DNA of 45,699 nt from Lachnospiraceae bacterium (GTDB lineage: Bacteria; Bacillota; Clostridia; Lachnospirales; Lachnospiraceae): the NCBI GenBank assembly GCA_022799175.1, contig JAAWNY010000020.1, positions 1 to 45,699 of the forward strand, in the 5' to 3' direction. Below, piece after piece: positions 38,806-45,699 of this stretch (its first letter is position 1; the number at the start of each line of letters is the position of its first letter). The notes under the pieces were generated by a model. It saw only the letters and a program-made list of their open reading frames with translations, was not told the DNA's origin and did not search any database. The position numbers were made by a program, and so were the translations under genes.

Positions 38806-40854
38806 ATGAATATGACAATTGCATTGGCCGGGAATCCCAACTGTGGAAAGACTACACTGTTTAATGAGTTGACTGGTTCGAAGCAGCATGTGGGCAACTG
38901 GCCTGGCGTTACGGTAGATAAAAAGGAGGGGGTATACAGAAAAAATAAGGAGGTAATGATTCTGGATCTTCCAGGTACTTATTCCCTGTCTCCGTATTCG
39001 GCAGAAGAAATTGTGGCACGGGATGCGATCGTCAAAGATCGGCCGGATGTGGTAATTAATATTGTGGATGGTACCAGCGTGGAACGGAATCTGTATTTGT
39101 CATTGCAGATTATGGAGACAGGGATTCCGATGGTGATAGCTCTCAATATGATGGATGAGGTGGAGGCACGCGGGGATAAAATCGACTGTGAAGAGCTGTC
39201 AGAGCTGTTGGGAATGCCTGTGATACCTGTTGTGGCTAGAAGTGGAAGAGGATTACAAACTTTGATGGAGGCGGCGATTGCGGTTGCTGAGGAGCATCGA
39301 AAACCAAAACCGTCGGAATGGTTTGACAATGAACTGAAAAGTACTATAATAGAGATTGCCGAATGCTTGGGGGATGGTGATCTGGATGAAAGATTATGGA
39401 AAGCAATCAAATTGTTAGAAAATGATGACGTGGTGGCAAAGTCCATTGAGGAGGCTAAGGCGGATTCGGTGAGGAAGCTTATCGAAGTCGCGAACAAAAG
39501 TATGGGAGGAGATGTGGAGGCAACGATTGCCGATGATCGCTATCAGTACATAGGAAAACTTATAAAGCAATGTGTACGTAAAGCGCAGCGGGAACATGTG
39601 GAGACACGGTCAGATAAGATAGATAAGATACTTACTAACCGGATTTTGGCGCTGCCGGTTTTTGCGGCTGTGATGTATGTGATGTTTGCCTGCACCTTCA
39701 GTGAAAATTTTCTGTTTGTTGAGGGACTGCAAAGTCCTGGTAAATGGTTGGAAGGAATGGTGGGTGATTTGTGGGGGCTTTTTGCCGATAGTGTGTCTGG
39801 TGCAGTGGAGGGAATGGGCGCTTCCGAGTGGGCGGTAGGGCTGGTGACAAGTTGTTTGGATGGGGTCGGTTCCGTTGTTGGATTCCTGCCTTTGGTGCTG
39901 GTGTTATTTTTACTTCTGTCGTTTTTGGAAGACAGTGGTTATATGGCGCGTGTGGCCTTTGTGATGGATCGGATTTTTCGCCATTTTGGATTGAGTGGAC
40001 GTTCTTTTATTCCCATGCTGATGGGCTTTGGATGTTCGGTACCAGCGCTGATGGCATCGCGGACACTGGAAAGTGATAAGGATCGCAAAATTACAATGAT
40101 GATTACTCCATTTATGTCCTGTGGTGCTAAACTGCCGATCTATGCGATGTTCGCAGCGACATTGTTTACGGATAGCAATCAGACCATGATTGTATTTTCG
40201 ATTTATATGTTGGGAATTGTGGTGGCAATTTTCGGGGCGTTGATTTTGAATAAATTTGCTTTTAAGAGTGATGTCTCCCATTTTATTATGGAACTGCCGC
40301 AGTATCGTGTGCCGACAGCTAAGAGTGTGATGATTCATGCCTGGGAGAAAGTGAAAGGTTTTGCCATGAAGGCAGGAACGGTGATTTTTGCCTCAACTGT
40401 GTTGATTTGGTTTTTGTCTAATTTTAACTTCAGTGGCATGTGTGACATGGAGGAGAGTCTGCTGGCGTCTATCGGCAATGGTATTAAATGGATTTTTGCT
40501 CCTCTGGGTTGGGCGGATTGGCGGGCTTCTGTGGGTGTGGTGACTGGTTGGATTGCTAAGGAGAATATTGTGGCAACATTTGGGCAGTTGTTTGGTGGGG
40601 TCAGTGATGAGATGGTTGAAGCTGTGATGGCCGGCGAAGAGGCGCTGCCAGCAATTGGGGAAGTATTTAACCGGGTTTCGGCTTATTCTTATATGGCTTT
40701 TAACTTGTTATGTATGCCATGCTTTGCAGCAGTAGGCGCCATAAAAAGGGAGATGGGTTCTTGGAAATGGACTTTGCGGGCTGTGGGTTTTCAAATGGCG
40801 ACTGCCTATGTGGTAGCTTTGCTGATTAATATAGTGGGGAATTTACTTTTTTAG
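38806..40854 (+). CDS. feoB: Ferrous iron transport protein B
   Basis: FeoB imports Fe2+ across the cytoplasmic membrane. The ATG at 38806, after AAAAGGAG, gives 682 residues. The N-terminal G domain (residues 1 to about 160) has IALAGNPNCGKTTLFNELTGS (G1), PGVTVDKKEG (G2), DLPGTYSLSP (G3) and ALNMMDE (G4). A helical linker domain follows, then the membrane part with two gate motifs: VLVLFLLLSFLEDSGYMARVAFVMDR with PMLMGFGCSVPALMASRT, and FMSCGAKLPIYAMF. It is the third gene of the iron-regulated unit. It is slightly shorter than the longest FeoB proteins but complete. Confidence 0.96.
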   Translation: MNMTIALAGNPNCGKTTLFNELTGSKQHVGNWPGVTVDKKEGVYRKNKEVMILDLPGTYSLSPYSAEEIVARDAIVKDRPDVVINIVDGTSVERNLYLSLQIMETGIPMVIALNMMDEVEARGDKIDCEELSELLGMPVIPVVARSGRGLQTLMEAAIAVAEEHRKPKPSEWFDNELKSTIIEIAECLGDGDLDERLWKAIKLLENDDVVAKSIEEAKADSVRKLIEVANKSMGGDVEATIADDRYQYIGKLIKQCVRKAQREHVETRSDKIDKILTNRILALPVFAAVMYVMFACTFSENFLFVEGLQSPGKWLEGMVGDLWGLFADSVSGAVEGMGASEWAVGLVTSCLDGVGSVVGFLPLVLVLFLLLSFLEDSGYMARVAFVMDRIFRHFGLSGRSFIPMLMGFGCSVPALMASRTLESDKDRKITMMITPFMSCGAKLPIYAMFAATLFTDSNQTMIVFSIYMLGIVVAIFGALILNKFAFKSDVSHFIMELPQYRVPTAKSVMIHAWEKVKGFAMKAGTVIFASTVLIWFLSNFNFSGMCDMEESLLASIGNGIKWIFAPLGWADWRASVGVVTGWIAKENIVATFGQLFGGVSDEMVEAVMAGEEALPAIGEVFNRVSAYSYMAFNLLCMPCFAAVGAIKREMGSWKWTLRAVGFQMATAYVVALLINIVGNLLF

Positions 40855-40936
40855 AAAACTAGTGTGTTGTCTGCATTTTGTTTTGATTACTGTCTGGTTT
40901 ATTGAAAAATGGTCTGGGTAAGGGAGGAGCGGGCAT

Positions 40937-41206
40937 ATGTCATTGGAGAGAAAGAAGAATTATATTTTGGAAGAGTTAAGAAAGAACGGGTGTCGGATTA
41001 CCAGTCAAAGACAGTTGCTGATTGATATTATTTTACAGGACGAATGCAGCAGTTGTAAAGAAATTTATTATCAAGCCAATAAAGTGGACGCTTCCATTGG
41101 TATGGCGACCGTGTATCGGTTGATGAAGACGTTGGAGGAGACAGGATTGATTCAGCGGAAAAACTTGTATCGGATTGATTATGAGGCATTAATCGTCGGT
41201 GCTTGA
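40937..41206 (+). CDS. Short Fur-like protein (winged-helix domain only)
   Basis: The 89-residue protein contains the Fur DNA-binding domain: LRKNGCRITSQRQLLIDIILQDECSSCKEIYYQANKVDASIGMATVYRLMKTLEETGLI. It stops at NLYRIDYEALIVGA, before the metal-binding and dimerisation half (no HxHxHxH region, no CxxC pairs except CSSC in the HTH). Normal Fur proteins are about 140 residues. GGGAGGAG precedes the ATG, so it may be a deliberate short paralogue. Alternatively it could be a truncation, since a fragment of the palindromic element lies 100 bp after it. Located behind feoB, it probably affects feo expression. Confidence 0.82.
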   Translation: MSLERKKNYILEELRKNGCRITSQRQLLIDIILQDECSSCKEIYYQANKVDASIGMATVYRLMKTLEETGLIQRKNLYRIDYEALIVGA

Positions 41207-41307
41207 ATGAGACAAATTTGAGAAAATAGAGAAACGGAGGATGGCTTATTTTCAGTCATTCTCTGTTTTGATCCATACTTTTTACCTCAATACCATTTCT
41301 CATTGCC

Positions 41308-41362
41308 TTTCTCCCCTCTTCCTTGGCGTACCTTTTGCCACCACGTATCTAAATGCCATTGA
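41308..41362. repeat. MITE-like element, copy 4 (end fragment)
   Basis: TTTCTCCCCTCTTCCTTGGC, then GTACCTTTTGCCACCACGTA and TCTAAATGCCATTGA match the right end of copy 1 and the fragment at 20824-20882, but the central palindromes are absent. It occupies most of the 280-bp gap between the Fur-like and DtxR-like genes. Confidence 0.75.
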
Positions 41363-41487
41363 CTTTTTACCCACTTCTTTTTTATGTGCAGAAAGAACTG
41401 GACGGAAGGTGAGATTTCGTATATGATAGTGGGGATGGAAGAAGACAGATGGTGTCGGGTATCGGGAAATGTTCGGCAGGAGGGGTT

Positions 41488-41868
41488 ATGCACGAATCAG
41501 GAGAGAATTATTTGGAAACGATATGGATGTTGAAAGAGAAAACAGGAAGCGTGCGTTCCATTGATATTGCCAGGAAACTGAATTTCAGCAAGCCAAGTGT
41601 CAGTCGGGCCATGGGGATTCTGCGGGAAAGTGGCTATATCACCATGGAACCGTCTGGTGAGATTCAGCTGACGGAAAGTGGGAAAGTGAAAGCGGGGGAG
41701 ATTTATCGGAGGCATTGTCTTCTGACCGCATTTTTGAAGGAAGTGGCTGGGGTGTCGGAACAGATGGCGGAGGAAAATGCCTGTCGGATGGAGCACATTC
41801 TGGATCAGGCGGTAGTGGAGGGGATTCATCAGTTCATGGAGGAGCGGGAGAGCGGGAAATCCGGTTGA
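41488..41868 (+). CDS. DtxR/MntR-family metal-dependent regulator
   Basis: The ATG at 41488 follows GGCAGGAGGGG and gives 126 residues. The sequence HESGENYLETIWMLKEKTGSVRSIDIARKLNFSKPSVSRAMGILRESGYITMEPSGEIQLTESGKVKAGEIYRRHCLLTAFLKEVAGVSEQMAEENACRMEHIL covers the winged helix and the metal-binding dimerisation domain of the two-domain MntR-like class (no SH3 domain). Metal-site residues are visible in the HESGENYLE, RRHCLL and EENACRMEH segments. It should repress metal uptake genes when Fe2+ or Mn2+ is plentiful. Targets may include the nearby feo or ZIP genes; that is inference. Confidence 0.9.
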   Translation: MHESGENYLETIWMLKEKTGSVRSIDIARKLNFSKPSVSRAMGILRESGYITMEPSGEIQLTESGKVKAGEIYRRHCLLTAFLKEVAGVSEQMAEENACRMEHILDQAVVEGIHQFMEERESGKSG

Positions 41869-41936
41869 CTTTCTGCGAGTTCTGTGACAGAATTATGGAT
41901 GAAAATTAGATATTTTCAGAAAAGAGGACAGAGATT

Positions 41937-43067
41937 ATGACGAAAATTGATATTATTTCCGGTTTTTTAGGAGCAGGGAAAACCACTTTTATTAAAAAGC
42001 TTTTGCAGGAAGCGATTGCTGGAGAGCAGGTAGTGCTGATTGAGAATGAGTTTGGTGAGATTGGCATTGATGGAGGCTTTCTGAAAGATGCAGGAATCGA
42101 GATTCGGGAGATGAATTCCGGATGTATTTGTTGTTCACTGGTGGGGGATTTCGGGAAATCCCTGGAGGAAGTGCTGACAAAATATCGCCCAGATCGGGTG
42201 ATTATTGAGCCATCTGGTGTGGGCAAGTTGTCGGATGTGATGAACGCGGTGCGCAATGTAGCCAGAAATCTGGAGGTTCGTTTGAATAGCGCGGTGACAG
42301 TGGTGGATGCCAATAAATGTCGGATGTATATGAAGAATTTTGGTGAGTTTTTTAACAATCAGGTGGAGAATGCTGGGACGATTGTATTAAGCCGTACAGA
42401 TGTTGCTGAAAAAGGCAAGGTGAAGAAAGCGGCAGAGATGCTGCGTGAACGGAATGCTGCCGCTACAATTGTGACAACACCGATTGAGCATCTGGCAGGA
42501 ATGCAGCTGCTGGAGTTGATCGAGAAGCCAGATACGATGATGGAGGATTTGCTGGCGCAGGCGAAAGCTGACTATGAACACCATCATCATGGCGAACACT
42601 GTAGCTGTGGGTGTGAGGGGCACAGTCATGAGCATGGAGAGCACAGTCATGAGCATGAAGGGCATAACCATGATCATGAGCATGGGGGACACGTCCATGA
42701 GCAAGGAAAAAACAATTATGAAGGGAATTGTGGATGCCATGACCATCACAGTCATGAGCATGAAGGACACCACCATGATCATCATGCGGACGACGTGTTC
42801 ACCAGTTGGGGGCTGGAGAATGTTACATCTTGTGAGAAGAAGATGTTAGAGGAGATTTTGGAAGAGCTGGCTTATGGCAACCGTTATGGCGATGTGTTGC
42901 GGGCGAAGGGAATGGTGCCAGGCGAGAATCCGGGAGAGTGGTATTATTTTGATTTGGTGCCAGAGGAATATGAGATTCGGATTGGAGCGCCGGATTATAC
43001 AGGCAAAGTATGTGTGATTGGTGCGAATCTGAAGGAAGAGGAGTTAAATCAAGCATTCGGTAATTAA
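41937..43067 (+). CDS. CobW/COG0523-family G3E GTPase with His-rich metal-binding tail
   Basis: The 376-residue putative metallochaperone has Walker A GFLGAGKTT (9-17), ENEFGEIGIDG, the signature metal motif GCICCSL (Cys63, Cys65, Cys66) and IIEPSGVGK. A long His/Glu/Gly-rich stretch (about residues 215-285, many HEHxH repeats) follows, and a C-terminal CobW_C domain ends the protein. COG0523 proteins with such tails usually deliver zinc to client proteins, though cobalt or nickel roles are known. The start lies 68 bp after the DtxR-like gene. The His tract is encoded by repetitive CATGAGCATG-like DNA, likely prone to length variation. Confidence 0.93.
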   Translation: MTKIDIISGFLGAGKTTFIKKLLQEAIAGEQVVLIENEFGEIGIDGGFLKDAGIEIREMNSGCICCSLVGDFGKSLEEVLTKYRPDRVIIEPSGVGKLSDVMNAVRNVARNLEVRLNSAVTVVDANKCRMYMKNFGEFFNNQVENAGTIVLSRTDVAEKGKVKKAAEMLRERNAAATIVTTPIEHLAGMQLLELIEKPDTMMEDLLAQAKADYEHHHHGEHCSCGCEGHSHEHGEHSHEHEGHNHDHEHGGHVHEQGKNNYEGNCGCHDHHSHEHEGHHHDHHADDVFTSWGLENVTSCEKKMLEEILEELAYGNRYGDVLRAKGMVPGENPGEWYYFDLVPEEYEIRIGAPDYTGKVCVIGANLKEEELNQAFGN

Positions 43068-43125
43068 GATAACTGGCACAATGTAATGGTTATAGCATAA
43101 CAAGTGGGAAAGGTTGTGAGAAGAG

Positions 43126-44076
43126 ATGGGACCAATGATTGCGGATGATATTACGCCAGTATTTTTGATCAATGGGTTTTTGGAGGCTGGAAAGACGGAA
43201 TTTTTAACCTTTACCATGGAGCAGGAGTATTTTCAGACAGAGGGCAAGACACTTCTGATTGTCTGTGAAGAAGGGGATACCGAGTACGATCAGGAATTGC
43301 TTGATGAGACGCGAACCTCGATCGTATATGTCGAGGAATTCGAACAGATTTCGCCGGAGCGGCTGACAGAGCTGGAGCTTTTGTACAATCCAGAACGGGT
43401 GCTGATCGAGTGGAATGGAATGTGGAATCAGGATGATTTAAAGCTGCCGACAGACTGGATGATCTATCAGCAAATCACGATTGTGGATATGTCTACTTTT
43501 GAATTGTACGTGAAGAATATGAAGTCTTTGTTAGCGGCCATGGTACGAAATTCCGAGCTGATTATCTGTAACCGTTGTGATGGGATTGACGAGCTGGAGC
43601 GATATAAGCGGATGCTGAAATCCATGAATACCAAATGTGAGATTGTTTTTGAGGATGAAAATGGAGAAATTGATGAGTTGTCGGAAGAAGACTTACCCTA
43701 TGATCTGAATGCTGAGGTGGTTGAGATTAGACCGGAAGCTTATGGTATCTGGTATATCGATTGCATGGACAAGCCGGAGCGCTATGTGGGTAAGGTGGTG
43801 GAGTTTGTTGCAATGGTGTTAAAGTCACCAGAATTTCCGAAAAATTATTTTGTACCGGGGCGGATGGCTATGACCTGTTGCGCGGAGGATATGACCTTTT
43901 TGGGCTATATTTGTAAGGCGAAAGAGGCGCGAAATCTTGAAACTAGGCAATGGGTGAAGGTACGCGCGAGGATAGCGTTAGAGTTTTGGAAAGATTATCA
44001 TGGAGAAGGCCCTGTACTTTATGCGGAGCAAGTGATACCGGCGGAGGAGATTGCAGAGGTGGTACAGTTTGGCTAG
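43126..44076 (+). CDS. Divergent CobW-like GTPase fused to a YcgQ/TIGR03943-like C-terminal domain
   Basis: The 316-residue protein begins with a CobW-like P-loop (VFLINGFLEAGKTEFLTFT, with the GxxxAGKT pattern). It lacks the GCxCC metal motif but keeps an NKxD-like NRCD (LIICNRCDGIDE). Residues from about 225 to the end (ERYVGKVVEFVAMVLKSPEF, then PKNYFVPGRMAMTCCAEDMT, FLGYICKAKE, WVKVRARI) resemble the conserved C-terminal part of YcgQ-type proteins, including the paired Cys of MTCCA. It lies 58 bp after the His-rich CobW gene. A joint role in zinc or other metal handling is likely; exact function is unknown. Confidence 0.7.
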   Translation: MGPMIADDITPVFLINGFLEAGKTEFLTFTMEQEYFQTEGKTLLIVCEEGDTEYDQELLDETRTSIVYVEEFEQISPERLTELELLYNPERVLIEWNGMWNQDDLKLPTDWMIYQQITIVDMSTFELYVKNMKSLLAAMVRNSELIICNRCDGIDELERYKRMLKSMNTKCEIVFEDENGEIDELSEEDLPYDLNAEVVEIRPEAYGIWYIDCMDKPERYVGKVVEFVAMVLKSPEFPKNYFVPGRMAMTCCAEDMTFLGYICKAKEARNLETRQWVKVRARIALEFWKDYHGEGPVLYAEQVIPAEEIAEVVQFG

Positions 44077-44173
44077 GATCCGATAGACGAGAAAAGTTGA
44101 TAAGAGTGAATAAAAGGACAGAACCACAGGAAATAAACATGGGTTTTGTCCTTTTAAAAATTTATTGGTTTGC

Positions 44174-44917
44174 TCAAACAGAAATATCAATGGAAACGCT
44201 TTCTGCTATAGCCACGTCTGCGGAAACACCGCCAATATCGGGAACAGCAGCGGAACCGATGTTCATAGAAGAGCCAATGCTGGTAGCAGAACCGGGCGAT
44301 ATGGCATTCATCATATCAGCGTATAGCTCGGCAGAAGAGTTTTTGGCATCCTCAGCCATTTCTTTATTAGCATAATTACGCTCATCCCGGCGGCGTTTTT
44401 TACGTCGGGTATTCAGTTCTTTCTGAATCTCTTTGACCAGTTGTTCTTCCTCGTTTTTTTCAGCCCGTTTTTTACGATTCTCCAGCTGTTCTTCTTTGGA
44501 CAAATGCTGTAGTTTTTTCTGGATGCGTTTGATCAGCTTTTCCATCCGCTTAATCATTTGGGCGATCTTTTTGGCATCGTTGCCTTCGCTGGCGGCTAGA
44601 GACATTTTTAAACTGGTCAGTGAACGTATGGCCCGAGAAGCGACTTGCTGGACGTCGATACGGGTCTCGGCTCTTGCTAACATCGAGGCAAGCTGCCCCA
44701 CAGAGTCTTCCGGTTTGGTAGACCTCATTTTGAAATTGTTGTTTTCTTTTTTGGCAGACGATGTGGAGAGACTTTTTAAAGAGTCAAGCAGTCTGTCGGT
44801 ATCCGGGTCTTCCGTTCTGCGATATTCTGCTTTCTTGGTATCTTCTTCTTTTTGAGAGGAAGAAGAGTATATTTGACTGCTGGCATCTGCAGACCAGCTT
44901 CTTGCTGTGACTTTCAC
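44174..44917 (-). CDS. Unknown protein, basic coiled-coil type
   Basis: The GTG at 44917, 8 bp after AAGGAGG, gives 247 residues. The first 75 residues are Ser/Lys/Glu-rich and likely disordered. Residues about 75-200 form helices with many Lys, Arg and Glu residues (MIKRMEKLIKRIQKKLQHLSKEEQLENRKKRAEKNEEEQLVKEIQKELNTRRKKRRRDERNY), probably a coiled coil. The C-terminal 45 residues are low-charge and Gly/Ser/Ala-rich (SPGSATSIGSSMNIGSAAVPDIGG). No membrane segment, signal peptide or catalytic motif is seen, and no family was recognised. It stands between the metal genes and the sigma factor gene, alone on its strand. Confidence 0.7.
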   Translation of the reverse strand: MKVTARSWSADASSQIYSSSSQKEEDTKKAEYRRTEDPDTDRLLDSLKSLSTSSAKKENNNFKMRSTKPEDSVGQLASMLARAETRIDVQQVASRAIRSLTSLKMSLAASEGNDAKKIAQMIKRMEKLIKRIQKKLQHLSKEEQLENRKKRAEKNEEEQLVKEIQKELNTRRKKRRRDERNYANKEMAEDAKNSSAELYADMMNAISPGSATSIGSSMNIGSAAVPDIGGVSADVAIAESVSIDISV

Positions 44918-45089
44918 GGATCGACCTCCTTCTATCAATTGTGATAATTCTGTGAAGTTTATTATTATATATCGGCAAATGTGGAAGAAAACTAACAGTA
45001 GAAAGTATGGTCAGAGAAAAATCATTTTTAGAATATGAGAGAAAAAATATAGTACAAATTCCGCCACGACACGAGGCAAGCCGCTAAAG

Positions 45090-45097
45090 CATACATT
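45090..45097 (+). promoter_or_regulatory. SigE/SigK-like -10 sequence upstream of the sigK-like gene
   Basis: CATACATT (45090-45097) matches the CATACAHT -10 consensus of the mother-cell sigma factor SigE and overlaps the GCATA core used by SigK. No convincing SigE -35 (ATATT type) is present at the expected distance. It lies 31 bp before the proposed TTG start of the sporulation sigma gene. Confidence 0.4.
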
Positions 45098-45127
45098 GAT
45101 AGTAAGTAAGCTTTGAGGTGGCTTTCT

Positions 45128-45631
45128 TTGAAGACATTTCCGAAGCCCCTGTCGCCTGTGGAGGAGAAAATCTGGCTAGAACGATGCCGAGAGGGCGACC
45201 AGGAAGCACGTAATATTCTGATAGAACGAAATATGAGGTTGGTAGCTCATGTGGCAAAAAAATACCAGAATACGGATTATGACATGGAGGATCTCTTGTC
45301 AGTAGGAACTATTGGGCTTATTAAAGCTGTCAATAGTTTCCATATTGATCGGGGATCTCGTCTGGCAACATATGCGGCGAAATGCATTGAGAATGAAATT
45401 TTGATGTTACTGAGAGCCAGTAAGAAATATACAAAAGAGGTCTCTTTATATGAACCCATCGGAGTAGACAAGGATGGAGAAGCGGTCAGTTTGGTGGATG
45501 TAATCGAGATGGACAACAAAGAAGTGCTGGAAGAGCTGATCCTTGACCAAGATATCCAAGAACTTTATGAGGCATATGAGTCTTGTTTAAAAGAGCAGGA
45601 GAAAGAGGGAGGAAAAGTGAGCATACTTTAA
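45128..45631 (+). pseudogene. sigK: SigK-like sporulation sigma factor lacking region 4 (5' segment or interrupted gene)
   Basis: TTG at 45128, 7 bp after GAGGTGG, gives 167 residues. KTFPKPLSPVEEKIWLERCREGDQEARNILIERNMRLVAHVAKKYQNTDYDMEDLLSVGTIGLIKAVNSFHIDRGSRLATYAAKCIENEILMLLRASKK is a close match to region 2 of SigK/SigE-type sigma factors. YEPIGVDKDGEAVSLVDVIE, the following region 3, is also typical of SigK. The reading frame ends at EQEKEGGKVSIL with TAA at 45629-45631, where region 4 (normally REKEVIxxRYGL and the HTH) should begin. In some spore formers sigK is split by a skin element excised in the mother cell. Such an interruption, or a simple truncation, would explain this. Confidence 0.75.
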
Positions 45632-45648
45632 GGGTTAGGACGTGAAAT

Positions 45649-45699
45649 ATGGCAAGGAAAACTGAAAAAGGTGGAAAATTTAGAATTGTCCACTGTAGG
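45649..45699 (+). CDS. Start of an unidentified gene cut by the window end
   Basis: ATG at 45649, preceded by TTAGGACG, opens a frame of 17 codons (MARKTEKGGKFRIVHCR) that reaches the window edge. A short basic N terminus like this precedes the catalytic domain of many serine recombinases, which would fit a skin-like element inside sigK. There is too little sequence to identify it. Confidence 0.35.
   Translation, partial: MARKTEKGGKFRIVHCR

Noticed and set aside
41241..41426. 61-residue frame between the Fur-like and DtxR-like genes
   Set aside because: It is made mostly of the element end fragment and has no homology that I can recognise.
42387..42785. 132-residue minus-strand Met/Val/Phe-rich frame
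   Set aside because: It is the reverse reading of the His-codon repeats in the CobW gene; repetitive DNA commonly gives such open antisense frames.
44433..44855. 140-residue plus-strand frame rich in Ser, Leu and Phe
   Set aside because: It is the antisense shadow of the Lys/Glu-rich coiled-coil gene, whose own GTG start has a strong AAGGAGG site.
1..45699. tRNA, rRNA, CRISPR array, transposase or prophage structural genes
   Set aside because: None was recognised on either strand; the repeats found are palindromic elements with irregular spacing, not CRISPR-like units.

Overview
The window looks like chromosome from an anaerobic, spore-forming Firmicute, most likely a gut-type Clostridia/Lachnospiraceae member. 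This is inference from gene content: strong AGGAGG ribosome sites, occasional GTG/TTG starts, hexuronate catabolism, a PPi-type phosphofructokinase, a CooS-type Ni-Fe-S protein, Feo iron uptake, PTS sugar uptake and a SigK-like sporulation sigma factor. No rRNA, tRNA, CRISPR array, transposase or phage structural gene was seen.

Region 1 (1-9490) is a hexuronate regulon. A LacI-type repressor gene and uxaC run leftward and uxaA plus an IclR-type regulator run rightward from a shared control region. Each of the two promoters carries a TGTAAG-type palindrome just downstream of its -10. A second unit follows behind its own promoter and two tandem TTCGTA-type palindromes: KDPG aldolase, KDG kinase, a second PfkB kinase and a PPi-type phosphofructokinase. 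Together they convert glucuronate/galacturonate to pyruvate and glyceraldehyde-3-phosphate; the lower-glycolysis role of the PFK is inferred.

Region 2 (9491-12249) holds a 31-residue membrane peptide, a long inverted repeat, a MITE-like palindromic element, and a PadR regulator coupled to a membrane protein under a 21-bp inverted-repeat operator.

Region 3 (12241-19184) is the most suggestive uncharacterised system. A LacI regulator is divergent from an apparent operon encoding a sugar-type ABC lipoprotein, two permeases and three different phosphoesterases: a PhnP-like metallo-beta-lactamase fold, a calcineurin-like protein and a CX5R phosphatase. Uptake and stepwise hydrolysis of a phosphorylated sugar or phosphodiester is a reasonable hypothesis.

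Region 4 (19185-26640) carries an SdpI/SdpR pair, a gene-poor stretch with further copies of the palindromic element and the stump of a methyltransferase gene, an ECF sigma/anti-sigma/VWA-lipoprotein unit, a YitT-type membrane protein and an orphan ABC permease.

Region 5 (26640-34840) has a leftward rpiR-cooS-cooF-oxidoreductase array facing a rightward alpha-glucoside unit (GH4 6-phospho-alpha-glucosidase and PTS IICB), then mscL. The CooS protein keeps the C-cluster ligands but appears to have Gln where the catalytic Lys is expected.

Region 6 (34850-44080) is rich in metal-homeostasis genes: an ABC ATPase, a ZIP transporter, a MATE exporter, feoA-feoA-feoB behind a Fur-like box, a short Fur-like protein, a DtxR/MntR-like regulator, and two CobW-type GTPases, one His-rich and one apparently fused to a YcgQ-like domain. 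The right edge holds an unknown basic coiled-coil protein and a SigK-like gene that stops before region 4, next to the start of another gene at the window end. This raises the possibility of a skin-like interruption.
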